Shown here: in pieces, positions 32,134-40,069 of the stretch | Layout of the letters: each line of letters starts with the position of its first letter | Position numbering within the stretch: the first letter of the stretch is position 1 | Assembly: GCA_040768925.1 (NCBI GenBank) | Contig: JAXGLZ010000001.1 | Location: 744,001-808,000 of the forward strand | Source: CALNBC01 sp040768925 | GTDB taxonomy: Bacteria > Bacillota > Clostridia > Christensenellales > CALWSW01 | Reading direction: 5' to 3' | Length of the DNA stretch: 64,000 bases | Translations under genes and position numbers: made by a program | The notes under the pieces: generated by a model | What the model saw: only the letters and a program-made list of their open reading frames with translations | The model's database searches: none | What the model was told of the DNA's origin: nothing

Positions 32134-33429
32134 ATGAAGGAGATGACCTGGAGGGAGCTGGGCGTCGAACTGCCCCGGATCATGCTGCCAGAGACCGGCG
32201 CGGATATGGCGAAGTGGGCGGTCGTCGCCTGCGACCAGTATACCTCCGAGCCGGAATACTGGCAAAGGGTGGAGGAGTTCGCGGGCGGAGCCCCGTCCGC
32301 CCTGCGGCTGATCCTGCCCGAAGCCCTGCTTTCGGAGGATCCGGCGGAAAACGCGGATCGGGAAGCGAAGATCATCGGCGCGATGGAAGCCTATTTGCAA
32401 GGCGGCGTTTTCAAAACCCTGCAAAAAGGGGCGATGCTCGTCCGCCGTTATCTCCCCTGCGGGGTGAGGACCGGGCTGGTGCTCGCCTTCGATCTGGAGC
32501 GGTACGATTATAAGCGGGGAAGCGCGTCCCTGATCCGCGCCACGGAAGGCACGGTCGAGGAGCGGGTAAAAGCGAGATTATCGTTAAGAAGGCGGGCACT
32601 CATCGAGCTTCCGCACATATTAATGTTGATAGACGATCCGAAAAAAACCGTGATCGAACCGCTTGTCGGCCTGAGCAAGTCCCAGGCGTATGATTTTGAG
32701 CTGATGGAGCGCGGCGGAAGGATCACCGGCGATTTTCTTGCCGAAAAAGACCTAAAAGGGGCGAGGGCCGCCCTTTCCGCTCTGGCGGGCGAGCAGACCG
32801 GCCGCTTTGGGAAGCCCCTGCTGCTCTACGCCATGGGGGACGGGAACCATTCCCTGGCCGCCGCCAAGGCGGTGTGGGAGGAGATCAAGCCGACGCTGAC
32901 GGAAGAAGAAAGGGAAGACCACCCCTGCCGCTTCGCCCTAGCGGAGCTTGTGAACGTCCATGACGACGGGATCCTCTTCGAGCCGATCCACCGCCTGCTG
33001 ACCGGGGTCAGGCCCGGCGCGGCGGGCGAGATCGCCTATAGCCTTGCCGAGCAGAACGGGGACGTTTCCATCGGCCCCGCCGGCAAAGACCACCCGGAAT
33101 TCGCCCACGTGCTGCCCTTTGTTTCGAAGGAGGGCGAGGGCGTGATCACCGTTCCCGCCCCGGCCAACCGCCTTGCCGTCGCCACCCTGCAAAACGCGCT
33201 GGAGGATTACGCCAAAAGGACGGGTGCAAAGCTCGATTATATCCACGGTGACGAAACGCTGAAAAACCTGGCCATGCGGGAGGGGTCTTTGGGATTTTTG
33301 CTCCCCGCGATGGAAAAGGCGGACCTGTTTGCCACGGTGATTCTCGAGGGCGCGCTGCCGAAAAAGACCTTCTCGATGGGAGAAGCCCAGGAAAAGCGAT
33401 ACTATCTTGAGGCGCGCGCGCTTCGATAA
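32134..33429 (+). CDS. DUF1015 family protein
   Basis: 431 aa; ATG 32134 is preferred because TGGAG lies seven bases upstream, while the ATG at 32122 has no site. Recognised by VVACDQYTSEPEYW near the start, the DGNH segment (YAMGDGNHSLAAAKAVWEE; usually DGHHR) and GLSKSQAYDFEL. DUF1015 proteins are soluble, about 400 aa, and often lie beside serine or aspartate-family biosynthesis genes; some resemble nucleotide-dependent enzymes, but no activity is established. Here the gene is followed 17 bases later by aspartokinase, and the pair share a promoter with a terminator-containing leader. Confidence 0.87.
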   Translation: MKEMTWRELGVELPRIMLPETGADMAKWAVVACDQYTSEPEYWQRVEEFAGGAPSALRLILPEALLSEDPAENADREAKIIGAMEAYLQGGVFKTLQKGAMLVRRYLPCGVRTGLVLAFDLERYDYKRGSASLIRATEGTVEERVKARLSLRRRALIELPHILMLIDDPKKTVIEPLVGLSKSQAYDFELMERGGRITGDFLAEKDLKGARAALSALAGEQTGRFGKPLLLYAMGDGNHSLAAAKAVWEEIKPTLTEEEREDHPCRFALAELVNVHDDGILFEPIHRLLTGVRPGAAGEIAYSLAEQNGDVSIGPAGKDHPEFAHVLPFVSKEGEGVITVPAPANRLAVATLQNALEDYAKRTGAKLDYIHGDETLKNLAMREGSLGFLLPAMEKADLFATVILEGALPKKTFSMGEAQEKRYYLEARALR

Positions 33430-33446
33430 AATTTTCGGAGGATTCT

Positions 33447-34763
33447 ATGTCTGTAAAAGTCGTCAAGTTCGGCGGCAGTTCGCTGGCCGACGCCCAACAG
33501 TTCGAAAAGGTCAGGGAGATCATTCTGGCCGACCCCGACCGCCGCTTCGTGGTGCCGTCCGCGCCCGGAAAGCGCTTCGAAGGGGACGATAAGGTGACCG
33601 ACATGCTTTACGCCTGCCAGGGCCTTGCCCAAAGCGGCGAGCCCTTTGACGGCCTTTTTGACCGCATTGCCGCGCGCTTTGTTGGGATCGAATCCGGGCT
33701 TGGCCTTTCGACCGATATCGCCGCCCATCTCGAATGGATCAGGAAGGAAATCGCCAACGGCGCGACCGCGGATTACGCGGCGAGCCGGGGCGAATACCTG
33801 AACGGCATCCTGCTCGCGGCGTATCTCGGTTTTGAGTTTGTGGACGCTATAGACCTGGTCCGGTTTGACGAAACCGGCGTTTTCCTCGCGGAATACACCA
33901 ACGAGGTCGCGGGCGAAGCCTTAAAAGGCAAAAAAAACGCCGTGGTGCCCGGCTTTTACGGCTCCTACCCCAACGGTTCGGTCAAGACCTTCTCCCGCGG
34001 GGGGTCGGACATTTCCGGCGCGATCGTCGCGCGCAGCGTGTATGCGGACGTTTACGAGAACTGGACGGACGTTTCCGGTTTTCTGATGGCGGACCCCAGG
34101 ATCGTCAAGGACCCGGAACCCATCCGCGTGGTGACGTACGGCGAATTGCGGGAGCTTGCCTATATGGGCGCCACCGTGCTGCACGAGGAGAGCATCTTCC
34201 CCGTGCGCCAGGCCTGCATCCCGATCAACGTGCGCAACACCAACGCGCCGGACGAAACGGGCACGATGATCGTGCCCGAGGCCGAGGATTACAGCGAATG
34301 CGCCATCACCGGCATCGCCGGCAGAAAGGGCTTCGCCGTCATCAACATCGAGAAGGACAAGATGAACACCGAGGTGGGCTTTGCCTACCGCGTGCTTTCC
34401 GCCCTGGTGGCCCACGGGATCTCCATCGAGCATATGCCAACGGGGATCGACACGCTTTCCGTCATCATTTGCCAGAAGGACCTTGCGGGCAGGCGCAGAG
34501 AGGTGATCGACGACATCATCGCCGCCTGCGACCCCGATTCCGTCGAGGTGCACGAGGACATGGCGCTGATCGCCGTCGTCGGCCGGGGGATGATCAACCG
34601 GGTGGGCACTTCCGCAAAGGTGTTCACCGCTCTGGCCGAGCACGGCGTAAACGTCCGCATGATCGACCAGGGCTCCAGCGAGATCAACATCATCATCGGG
34701 ATCGAGGGCGGCGAGTTCGAAGCCGCGGTCAACGCCATCTATTCCGCGTTCCATTGCGAATAG
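33447..34763 (+). CDS. Aspartate kinase
   Basis: 438 aa, ATG after CGGAGGATTCT. Kinase domain opens with VKFGGSSLAD (the KFGG-S signature); SRGGSDISGAI is the aspartate-binding loop. Two C-terminal ACT domains (about 300-438) include VGRGMINRVGTSAKVFTALAEHGVNVRMIDQGSSEINI, the allosteric site for lysine and/or threonine. It makes 4-phosphoaspartate, the first step to lysine, methionine and threonine. The insert AYLGFEFVDAIDLVRFDETGVF places it with the clostridial monofunctional enzymes. In operon with DUF1015. The kamA lysine-consuming gene is elsewhere in the window. Confidence 0.94.
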   Translation: MSVKVVKFGGSSLADAQQFEKVREIILADPDRRFVVPSAPGKRFEGDDKVTDMLYACQGLAQSGEPFDGLFDRIAARFVGIESGLGLSTDIAAHLEWIRKEIANGATADYAASRGEYLNGILLAAYLGFEFVDAIDLVRFDETGVFLAEYTNEVAGEALKGKKNAVVPGFYGSYPNGSVKTFSRGGSDISGAIVARSVYADVYENWTDVSGFLMADPRIVKDPEPIRVVTYGELRELAYMGATVLHEESIFPVRQACIPINVRNTNAPDETGTMIVPEAEDYSECAITGIAGRKGFAVINIEKDKMNTEVGFAYRVLSALVAHGISIEHMPTGIDTLSVIICQKDLAGRRREVIDDIIAACDPDSVEVHEDMALIAVVGRGMINRVGTSAKVFTALAEHGVNVRMIDQGSSEINIIIGIEGGEFEAAVNAIYSAFHCE

Positions 34764-34771
34764 CCAAATGG

Positions 34772-34804
34772 TATAATAGAGTTTGGGAGCATCGTCTTCC
34801 CAAA
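34772..34804 (+). promoter_or_regulatory. Extended -10 promoter and inverted repeat before the SorC regulator
   Basis: TGGTATAAT (TATAAT 34772-34777) lies just after the aspartokinase stop, and TTTGGGA (34782-34788) with TCCCAAA (34798-34804) forms an inverted repeat at the transcription start: a candidate self-operator. Confidence 0.55.
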
Positions 34805-34855
34805 AAAGGCGAAAAGACCGCGATAACCGAACCAAAACAACAGGGGAGGGCAGCC

Positions 34856-35821
34856 TTGAGCATCAAGAACGACAGCGCGCTGGCGTACCGCATCGCAAGG
34901 TATTATTATCTGGACAACCTTTCCCAGAGCGAGATCGCCCAGATGGAGCAGATTTCCCGCTCCACGGTTTCCAGGATGCTGGACAAGGCCAGGGCCGGCG
35001 GAATGGTCACCATTGACATCAAAATGCCCGTTTCGCCCCTGATCGACAAGCTGGAGGCCGACCTGAAGGCCGCTTTGGGCCTTTCCCGGGTGATCGTCGT
35101 TCCCGCTTCCGTGAGCGAATCCAACGAAAGCACGGATGAAACCGTGGTGCAGGATCTTGCCAGCATCGCCGCGACCCACATGACCGAGCTGCTGAAGGGC
35201 TGCAAGGTGATCGGCCTTGGCTGGGGCAGAACGCTCTATTCCACGGTGGGCTACATGCCCTTTGTCGAACCGGACGACAGCAGGCTTTTCATCCCGCTGG
35301 TTTCCAATTATTCCGTCCGGAACCGCTTTTTGCAGACCTCGACCATCGTCAGCCGCTACGGCGAGCGCTTTGGCGCCCAGACCTATTATCTGAATATTTC
35401 CGGCGTAAAGCGGCCGGACGAGCAGCGCACCGAATCGGAAATCCTGAACATCAAGCAGCTCGAATCCTATTGGGAGAAGATGGACGCCGCGGTCATGAGC
35501 CTGGGCACGCCGCTCAAGGGGAAGAACCCTTACCACAGCGAGGTGGCCCGTTTCGCTTCGGATGAGGAGCGCGAGCGCGGCGAGATGCTTTCCCAGCTGT
35601 ATTATGCCAACGGGACAAGCTGCTGGATGGGCCGGGATGTGGAGGTCGTCGCCTTCCCGCTGGACAAGCTCAAGGACGTGAAGAACGTCATCTGCATTGC
35701 AGGCGGGCTGGACAAGGCCGAACCCGTCATTTACGCCGCGAGGAACGGGTATTTCAAAACGCTGATCACAGATCACCTCACCGCGATTTCCGCGCTGGAA
35801 GCCCTGGCGAAAATGGACTGA
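34856..35821 (+). CDS. SorC/DeoR-type sugar-binding transcriptional regulator
   Basis: 321 aa from TTG 34856, five bases after AGGGGAGGG; no ATG fits. N-terminal helix-turn-helix: ALAYRIARYYYLDNLSQSEIAQMEQISRSTVSRMLDKARAGGMV (about 8-52). The C-terminal SorC effector domain includes GLGWGRTLYSTV, IPLVSNYSVRN and CIAGGLDKAEPVIYAARNGYFKTLITD, which bind phosphorylated sugars in the family. Length is typical. It controls sugar or polyol catabolism in known cases, so the 15-28.7 kb locus and dhaK are candidate targets. It has its own promoter and a strong terminator, separate from aspartokinase. Confidence 0.88.
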   Translation: MSIKNDSALAYRIARYYYLDNLSQSEIAQMEQISRSTVSRMLDKARAGGMVTIDIKMPVSPLIDKLEADLKAALGLSRVIVVPASVSESNESTDETVVQDLASIAATHMTELLKGCKVIGLGWGRTLYSTVGYMPFVEPDDSRLFIPLVSNYSVRNRFLQTSTIVSRYGERFGAQTYYLNISGVKRPDEQRTESEILNIKQLESYWEKMDAAVMSLGTPLKGKNPYHSEVARFASDEERERGEMLSQLYYANGTSCWMGRDVEVVAFPLDKLKDVKNVICIAGGLDKAEPVIYAARNGYFKTLITDHLTAISALEALAKMD

Positions 35822-35836
35822 CGCCGCAATCGTGCC

Positions 35837-35869
35837 AAAACGGGCTTTCGAATGATGAAAGCCCGTTTT
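35837..35869 (+). terminator. Terminator of the SorC regulator gene
   Basis: AAAACGGGCTTTC (35837-35849) pairs perfectly with GAAAGCCCGTTTT (35857-35869). Works on both strands. Confidence 0.9.
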
Positions 35870-36333
35870 GCACTGCCCGTTTGAATTGGAATGATCAACG
35901 CTCTATAGTTCTTCAAAGCTTTTCCGGATATATTTTTTTGGCTGACGGGTAAAACCGAGCAGCGCGCACCGCATCGTTGAAGTACATCAAAGATAGCGCA
36001 CATTTCTTCTATTGCAAGACAGAAATAAAAGAAGACGGCTCATCACGCAGGGCGGATGCGATAAACGCCCCCGCCTTCACGCCCGAAGCTGCCGCGCAGA
36101 TAGAACCATCCGATGGAAAACGTACCATAAAATAAAGTTTCCGTCAATATCAGTATACGCGGAAATGGCGACGAAGCTTCAGGAAGGCGATTCCTTACGG
36201 TTTCATCGTCAACAATCCGGCTGCCGCCCTCCTTTTTATGATATCGCAGGCGCACGAAGAAAAACATCGCCTTCCCTTGGGGGGGGAACGCGATGCCTTT
36301 TCTGCTCAAGGCAAAGGGAGCCGATTCCCTATC
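35870..36333. other. Gene-free stretch
   Basis: About 460 bases with no supported gene, repeat or RNA. Short frames here lack ribosome sites. Confidence 0.5.
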
Positions 36334-38232
36334 TTAAAGCGATTCCGCCTCGTCCAGCCAGAGCTTCGCGCACGCGTCGCTGGGCATGCGCCAATCCCCC
36401 CGGGGGGAAAGGGAAACGGAGCCGACCTTCGGCCCGTCCGGCAGACAGGAGCGCTTGAACTGCTGGGAAAAAAAGCGGCGGTAAAAAACGACCAGCCATT
36501 TTTTGACCGTTTCCGGCTGATACGCGCCGCGAAAAGCCAAGAGGGCGAGGCGGAAGACCCTTTTCGGCGGGAAGCCCCAGCGGATCGCGTAATAGAGGAA
36601 AAAGTCGTGCAGCTCATAAGGGCCGACGAGTTCTTCCGTCCGCTGGGAGATCTGTTCGCCCGCGGGGGGCAAAAGCTCCGGGCTGACGGGGGTGGCCAGA
36701 ACGTCCCTCAGCACGGCGGAAAGGGGTTTTGGCGAAACGGAGGCCTCGTATTCCACCAGGTGCCGCACAAGGGTCTTCGGAACGGAGGCGTTCACGCCGT
36801 ACATGGACATATGGTCGCCGTTATAGGTGGCCCAGCCCAGGGCAAGCTCCGAAAGGTCCCCGGTGCCGATGACGATCGCGCCGGTTTTGTTGGCAACGTC
36901 CATCAGCACCTGGGTGCGCTCCCGGGCCTGGGCGTTCTCATAGGTTACCGAGGTATCGCCGGGATCGTGGCCGATGTCTTTAAAATGGGAAAGCACCGTG
37001 TTTTGGATGGGAATTTCCCGGAAGGATACGCCGTAGGCCTTTGCAAGGGCAGCGGCGTTGTTTTTCGTTCTGCCGGTGGTGCCGAAACCGGGCATGGTAA
37101 CGGCCTCGATGCCCTTGCGGTCCAGCCCCAGGCGGTCAAACGCGCGGACGGCGACGATCAAAGCAAGGGTGGAATCCAGCCCGCCGGAAAGGCCGAGGAC
37201 CACCCGGCCGCCTTTGACGTGCCGCAGCCTTTGGCAAAGCCCTTCGGATTGGATGGCGAGGATATCCGCGCAGCGTTCGTCCCGCTCCGGCCCCGCTTCG
37301 GGAACGAAGGGCAGGGGGGAAATCCGCCTTTTCAGCTCAAGCGGCCGGAGGGGAAGCGCAAAGGGAATCGTTTCCATCCCGTCCAAAAGTCGGAACGTGT
37401 TCATGCGCAGCCGTTCCTGGGAAAGCTTTAAAAGGTCGATGTCCGCGAGAATCAGTCCCGTGGTGAAGCGCTCGGATTCGCGAAGCAGCGTTCCGTTTTC
37501 GGCGATCAGGTCGTGGCCGGAAAAAACGAGGTCCGTGGTGGATTCGCCCTCCCCGGCGTTAGCATAAAGATACGCGGCGCAGAGCCGGGCGGACTGGCCG
37601 GTGACGAGGGCGCGCCGATAATCCGGCTTGCCCACGGCCTCGCCGGAGGCGGAAAGGTTGGCGATGACCGTCGCCCCGGCGGAGGCCAGCCTGCCGGAAG
37701 GCGGTTCGGCGACCCAAAGATCCTCGCAGATCTCGATTCCCAGGGCGAATCCGGGGATGCTGGAACAGGAAAACAGAAGCTCCGGCGAGAGCAGGGTTTT
37801 TTGGCCGCAAAGGGAAAGCTCGAAGCGGCCGTTCGCCGGGGTGAAATGGCGAAGCTCGTAAAATTCCGAATAATTCGGGATGAAGGTCTTTGGAACAAGG
37901 CCGAGGATCTTCCCGCGAAAAAGCACCGCCGCGGCGTTATACAGCTTTCCCCCCGCAACGACGGGCAGGCCGATGGCGAGCACACAGTCCAGATCGGCCG
38001 TTTCCGAAAGAACGCGGCAAAGCGCGTCCTCGGCGCCCTTTTGCAGCGTTTGCTGAAGAAAAAGGTCCCCGCAGGTGTAGCCCGTCAGGCAAAGCTCCGG
38101 GAACACGATCAGCGAAGCTTCCGCTTCGGCCCCCCGCGCCGCCAGTTCGCAAATGCTTTTTGCGTTGAATTCGCAATCGGCCACGCGTATTTCCGGCGTG
38201 GCGCAGGCAATTCGCAAAAAACCGTCCTTCAT
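36334..38232 (-). CDS. nadE: Glutamine-dependent NAD+ synthetase
   Basis: 632 aa, ATG 38232 after GGAGGCCAA. The N-terminal nitrilase-type glutaminase (about 1-290) has the catalytic triad Glu46 (VFPELCLTG), Lys115 (VPKTFIPNY) and Cys169 (GIEICEDLW). The C-terminal synthetase has the PP-loop LGLSGGLDSTLAL (349-354 core), GTGDLSELALGWATYNGDHMSMYG and a C-terminal KVGSVSLSPRGDWRMPSDA. It converts deamido-NAD to NAD using glutamine ammonia channelled between domains. Full length, single gene. Confidence 0.96.
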   Translation of the reverse strand: MKDGFLRIACATPEIRVADCEFNAKSICELAARGAEAEASLIVFPELCLTGYTCGDLFLQQTLQKGAEDALCRVLSETADLDCVLAIGLPVVAGGKLYNAAAVLFRGKILGLVPKTFIPNYSEFYELRHFTPANGRFELSLCGQKTLLSPELLFSCSSIPGFALGIEICEDLWVAEPPSGRLASAGATVIANLSASGEAVGKPDYRRALVTGQSARLCAAYLYANAGEGESTTDLVFSGHDLIAENGTLLRESERFTTGLILADIDLLKLSQERLRMNTFRLLDGMETIPFALPLRPLELKRRISPLPFVPEAGPERDERCADILAIQSEGLCQRLRHVKGGRVVLGLSGGLDSTLALIVAVRAFDRLGLDRKGIEAVTMPGFGTTGRTKNNAAALAKAYGVSFREIPIQNTVLSHFKDIGHDPGDTSVTYENAQARERTQVLMDVANKTGAIVIGTGDLSELALGWATYNGDHMSMYGVNASVPKTLVRHLVEYEASVSPKPLSAVLRDVLATPVSPELLPPAGEQISQRTEELVGPYELHDFFLYYAIRWGFPPKRVFRLALLAFRGAYQPETVKKWLVVFYRRFFSQQFKRSCLPDGPKVGSVSLSPRGDWRMPSDACAKLWLDEAESL

Positions 38233-38269
38233 TTGGCCTCCAACTGTTTTTTGTCATCGATCATTCGTT

Positions 38270-38299
38270 ATTATAGCCTTTTTACCGCCCTTGGCACAA
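38270..38299 (-). promoter_or_regulatory. nadE promoter
   Basis: Minus strand TTGTGC (38294-38299), 18 bases, consensus TATAAT (38270-38275). Confidence 0.6.
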
Positions 38300-38311
38300 C
38301 CCGAAACGCCG

Positions 38312-39070
38312 TCAGGCAAGGCATTTGAAAGCCGACCACCGGCGCGGGGCGTCGATTGGGGCAAAGCCCGCTTCTTCATAAAGACGGATGGCCTCTTTTG
38401 ATTCGGCTTCCAGAAAAAGCGGGGTGTTCGGCCAGTTTTTCCGGAATTCGGCGATGGCCGCGCAAAGCAGGCCAAAACCCAGGCCGCGCCTTCTGTATTC
38501 GGGCAGGGTGACGACGCCCTGGATCACCGCGCAGCCATAGCCCCGAAGGATATAGAGGAAGGAGGCGAGGGTCCCGTCCTCCGCCCGGGCGGCAAAGGCC
38601 GCGCATTCCGGGTGGCGAAGCAGGTATTCCGCCATGCCCAGGGACCATTCACCCCCTTCGGCCAAAAGAAGCGCGGCGACCTCGGAAGTCAGCTCCTTCG
38701 GCCGCTCGAAAGCAAAGCCGAAAGGCGGCGGGGGGCATCGGCCCGTTTGAAGGAAGATCTTCGCTTCCGCATATTCAACCGACCAGCCGTGTGATTTCAG
38801 AAAGGGCAGCAGCCTTTCCTCCTCCCCCGAAACGAATCCGGTGTGGATCCTCGGGGCGATCAGCCTGCGGGCATAATGGCGCTCAATTTCCTCCAGCGCT
38901 TCGGGAAGATCGCAGGAGTCGTCCAGGATGACGGCGTGGTTGGCGTCGTGGCAGGACGGGTTGAACGGGTTCCGAAAAAGCAGACCCCACCTGCGCCAGG
39001 CAACGGAGGAAAACCGGCCGGGCAAAGAAAGGCAAAGCTGAACATAGGCCGAAAGGGGAAATGCGCTCAT
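38312..39070 (-). CDS. GNAT-family N-acetyltransferase
   Basis: 252 aa; the start ATG 39070 overlaps the comF-like stop as ATGA, which fixes it and implies translational coupling. The N-terminal half has no clear family. The C-terminal half (about 140-250) is a GNAT fold: ASFLYILRGYGCAVIQGVVTLPEYRRRGLGFGLLCAAI contains the acetyl-CoA loop (R-R-x-G-x-G), and LEAESKEAIRLYEEAGFAP is the closing signature. It likely acetylates an amine; the substrate is unknown. In operon with the ComF-like gene. Confidence 0.85.
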   Translation of the reverse strand: MSAFPLSAYVQLCLSLPGRFSSVAWRRWGLLFRNPFNPSCHDANHAVILDDSCDLPEALEEIERHYARRLIAPRIHTGFVSGEEERLLPFLKSHGWSVEYAEAKIFLQTGRCPPPPFGFAFERPKELTSEVAALLLAEGGEWSLGMAEYLLRHPECAAFAARAEDGTLASFLYILRGYGCAVIQGVVTLPEYRRRGLGFGLLCAAIAEFRKNWPNTPLFLEAESKEAIRLYEEAGFAPIDAPRRWSAFKCLA

Positions 39071-39696
39071 TCCCTGACAGCAGAGCAGGCGGCCAGAGCG
39101 TAAACCTGGGCGGCGCCGGCGGCCTTCAGGGTCAGCGCGCATTCCCGCAGCGTCGCCCCGGTGGAAACCACATCGTCCACCAGGATGATGTGCAGCCCCT
39201 TGACGCCGTGGGCAAAGAACGCGTCCTCCAGATTGTGCAGCCGTTCGTGGGAGGTCAGCCGCGTTTGCGGCGGGGTGTAGCGGTTGCGCTCCAGGGCCGT
39301 TTGGATCCACTGGCGGCCGGTGAGCTTAGAAAGCTCGGCGCAGAGCTCATCCGTCTGGCAGAAACCGCGCTCCTTCAGGCGCTGCTCGTGCAGCGGCACG
39401 CCGACGAGCACGCAGTCCATGGGAAAATCGTCCAGCCTGGCCATCGCCCTCGCAAGGAAGCGCGCGGCGCTCCTGTGCTTGTCGTCCTTGAAGGCGTGGA
39501 TCAGGGTGCGCAGGGGTTCCCTGTATTCAAAAGCGGCGACGAGCCTGTCGATGCCCTCTATGGTTCTGGTATTGTCCGGCGTTTTGGGCAGCCGGTCAAG
39601 GCAGGAAACGCAGATCCCGCTCGAGCCGATGGCGGCGCTCCTGCAAAAAACGCATTTTCTCATTTTTCTGTTGCGATAGCCGGAGAGTATGGACAT
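39067..39696 (-). CDS. ComF-family phosphoribosyltransferase-like protein
   Basis: 209 aa from ATG 39696, nine bases after GGAGG. The N-terminal zinc-type knuckle is CVFCRSAAIGSSGICVSC, then LIHAFKDDKHRSAARFLARAMA and the PRPP-binding loop HIILVDDVVSTGATL near the C-terminus. ComF/GntX proteins share this build; Bacillus ComFC takes part in DNA uptake with the ComFA helicase. No comFA or other com gene is nearby, so a competence role is not shown. Short but complete for the family. It overlaps the GNAT gene by four bases. Confidence 0.88.
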   Translation of the reverse strand: MSILSGYRNRKMRKCVFCRSAAIGSSGICVSCLDRLPKTPDNTRTIEGIDRLVAAFEYREPLRTLIHAFKDDKHRSAARFLARAMARLDDFPMDCVLVGVPLHEQRLKERGFCQTDELCAELSKLTGRQWIQTALERNRYTPPQTRLTSHERLHNLEDAFFAHGVKGLHIILVDDVVSTGATLRECALTLKAAGAAQVYALAACSAVRE

Positions 39697-39755
39697 GATG
39701 ATGAACCTCCGTCGATTATTTGGACCGGTTGAAAAACAGGATGCTCTTTGATGAT

Positions 39756-39784
39756 AGTTTAATGCTTCCCGGTGAACAAAGCAA
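39756..39784 (-). promoter_or_regulatory. Promoter of the comF-GNAT operon
   Basis: Minus strand TTGCTT (39779-39784), 17 bases, TAAACT (39756-39761). Confidence 0.45.
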
Positions 39785-39890
39785 GCAAAGGGGCGGGAAT
39801 GTTGCCCCTGAAAGGCCGCTGTTTGTTTGCAAGGCGGCGGAGGAGCTAAAAAGGCGGCGGGGGATGCCCGCCGCATCAAATTACCGAATA

Positions 39891-40005
39891 ATCATGGATT
39901 TCGGCGCCTCATCAAGGATTGATGCCGGCTGCGCCGACGGCTGGGGCGTCAGTTTTGCCATGCTATCGCGGACCGCAGTATCCGCAATTTCCTTGCGTGA
40001 TGGCG
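39891..40005 (+). repeat. Dispersed intergenic repeat, copy 3
   Basis: Module A at 39891-39934 with the CATCAA/TTGATG hairpin (39910-39924), module B (GCGTCAGTTTTGCC, 39946-39959) and module C (CAATTTCCTTGCGTGATGGC, 39985-40004). Nearly the same order and spacing as the copy at 56.0 kb. The rest of the 373-base gap 39697-40069 holds no gene. Confidence 0.7.
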
Positions 40006-40069
40006 TTGGCCCTTCGGCGGCAAAGGCGCGCGGGCTTTTGTCGACGCCCAGAGGGAGTTTTTTCGCGAT

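Noticed and set aside
35870..36333. Small coding frames on both strands
   Set aside because: None has a ribosome site, conserved motif or codon pattern like the neighbours.
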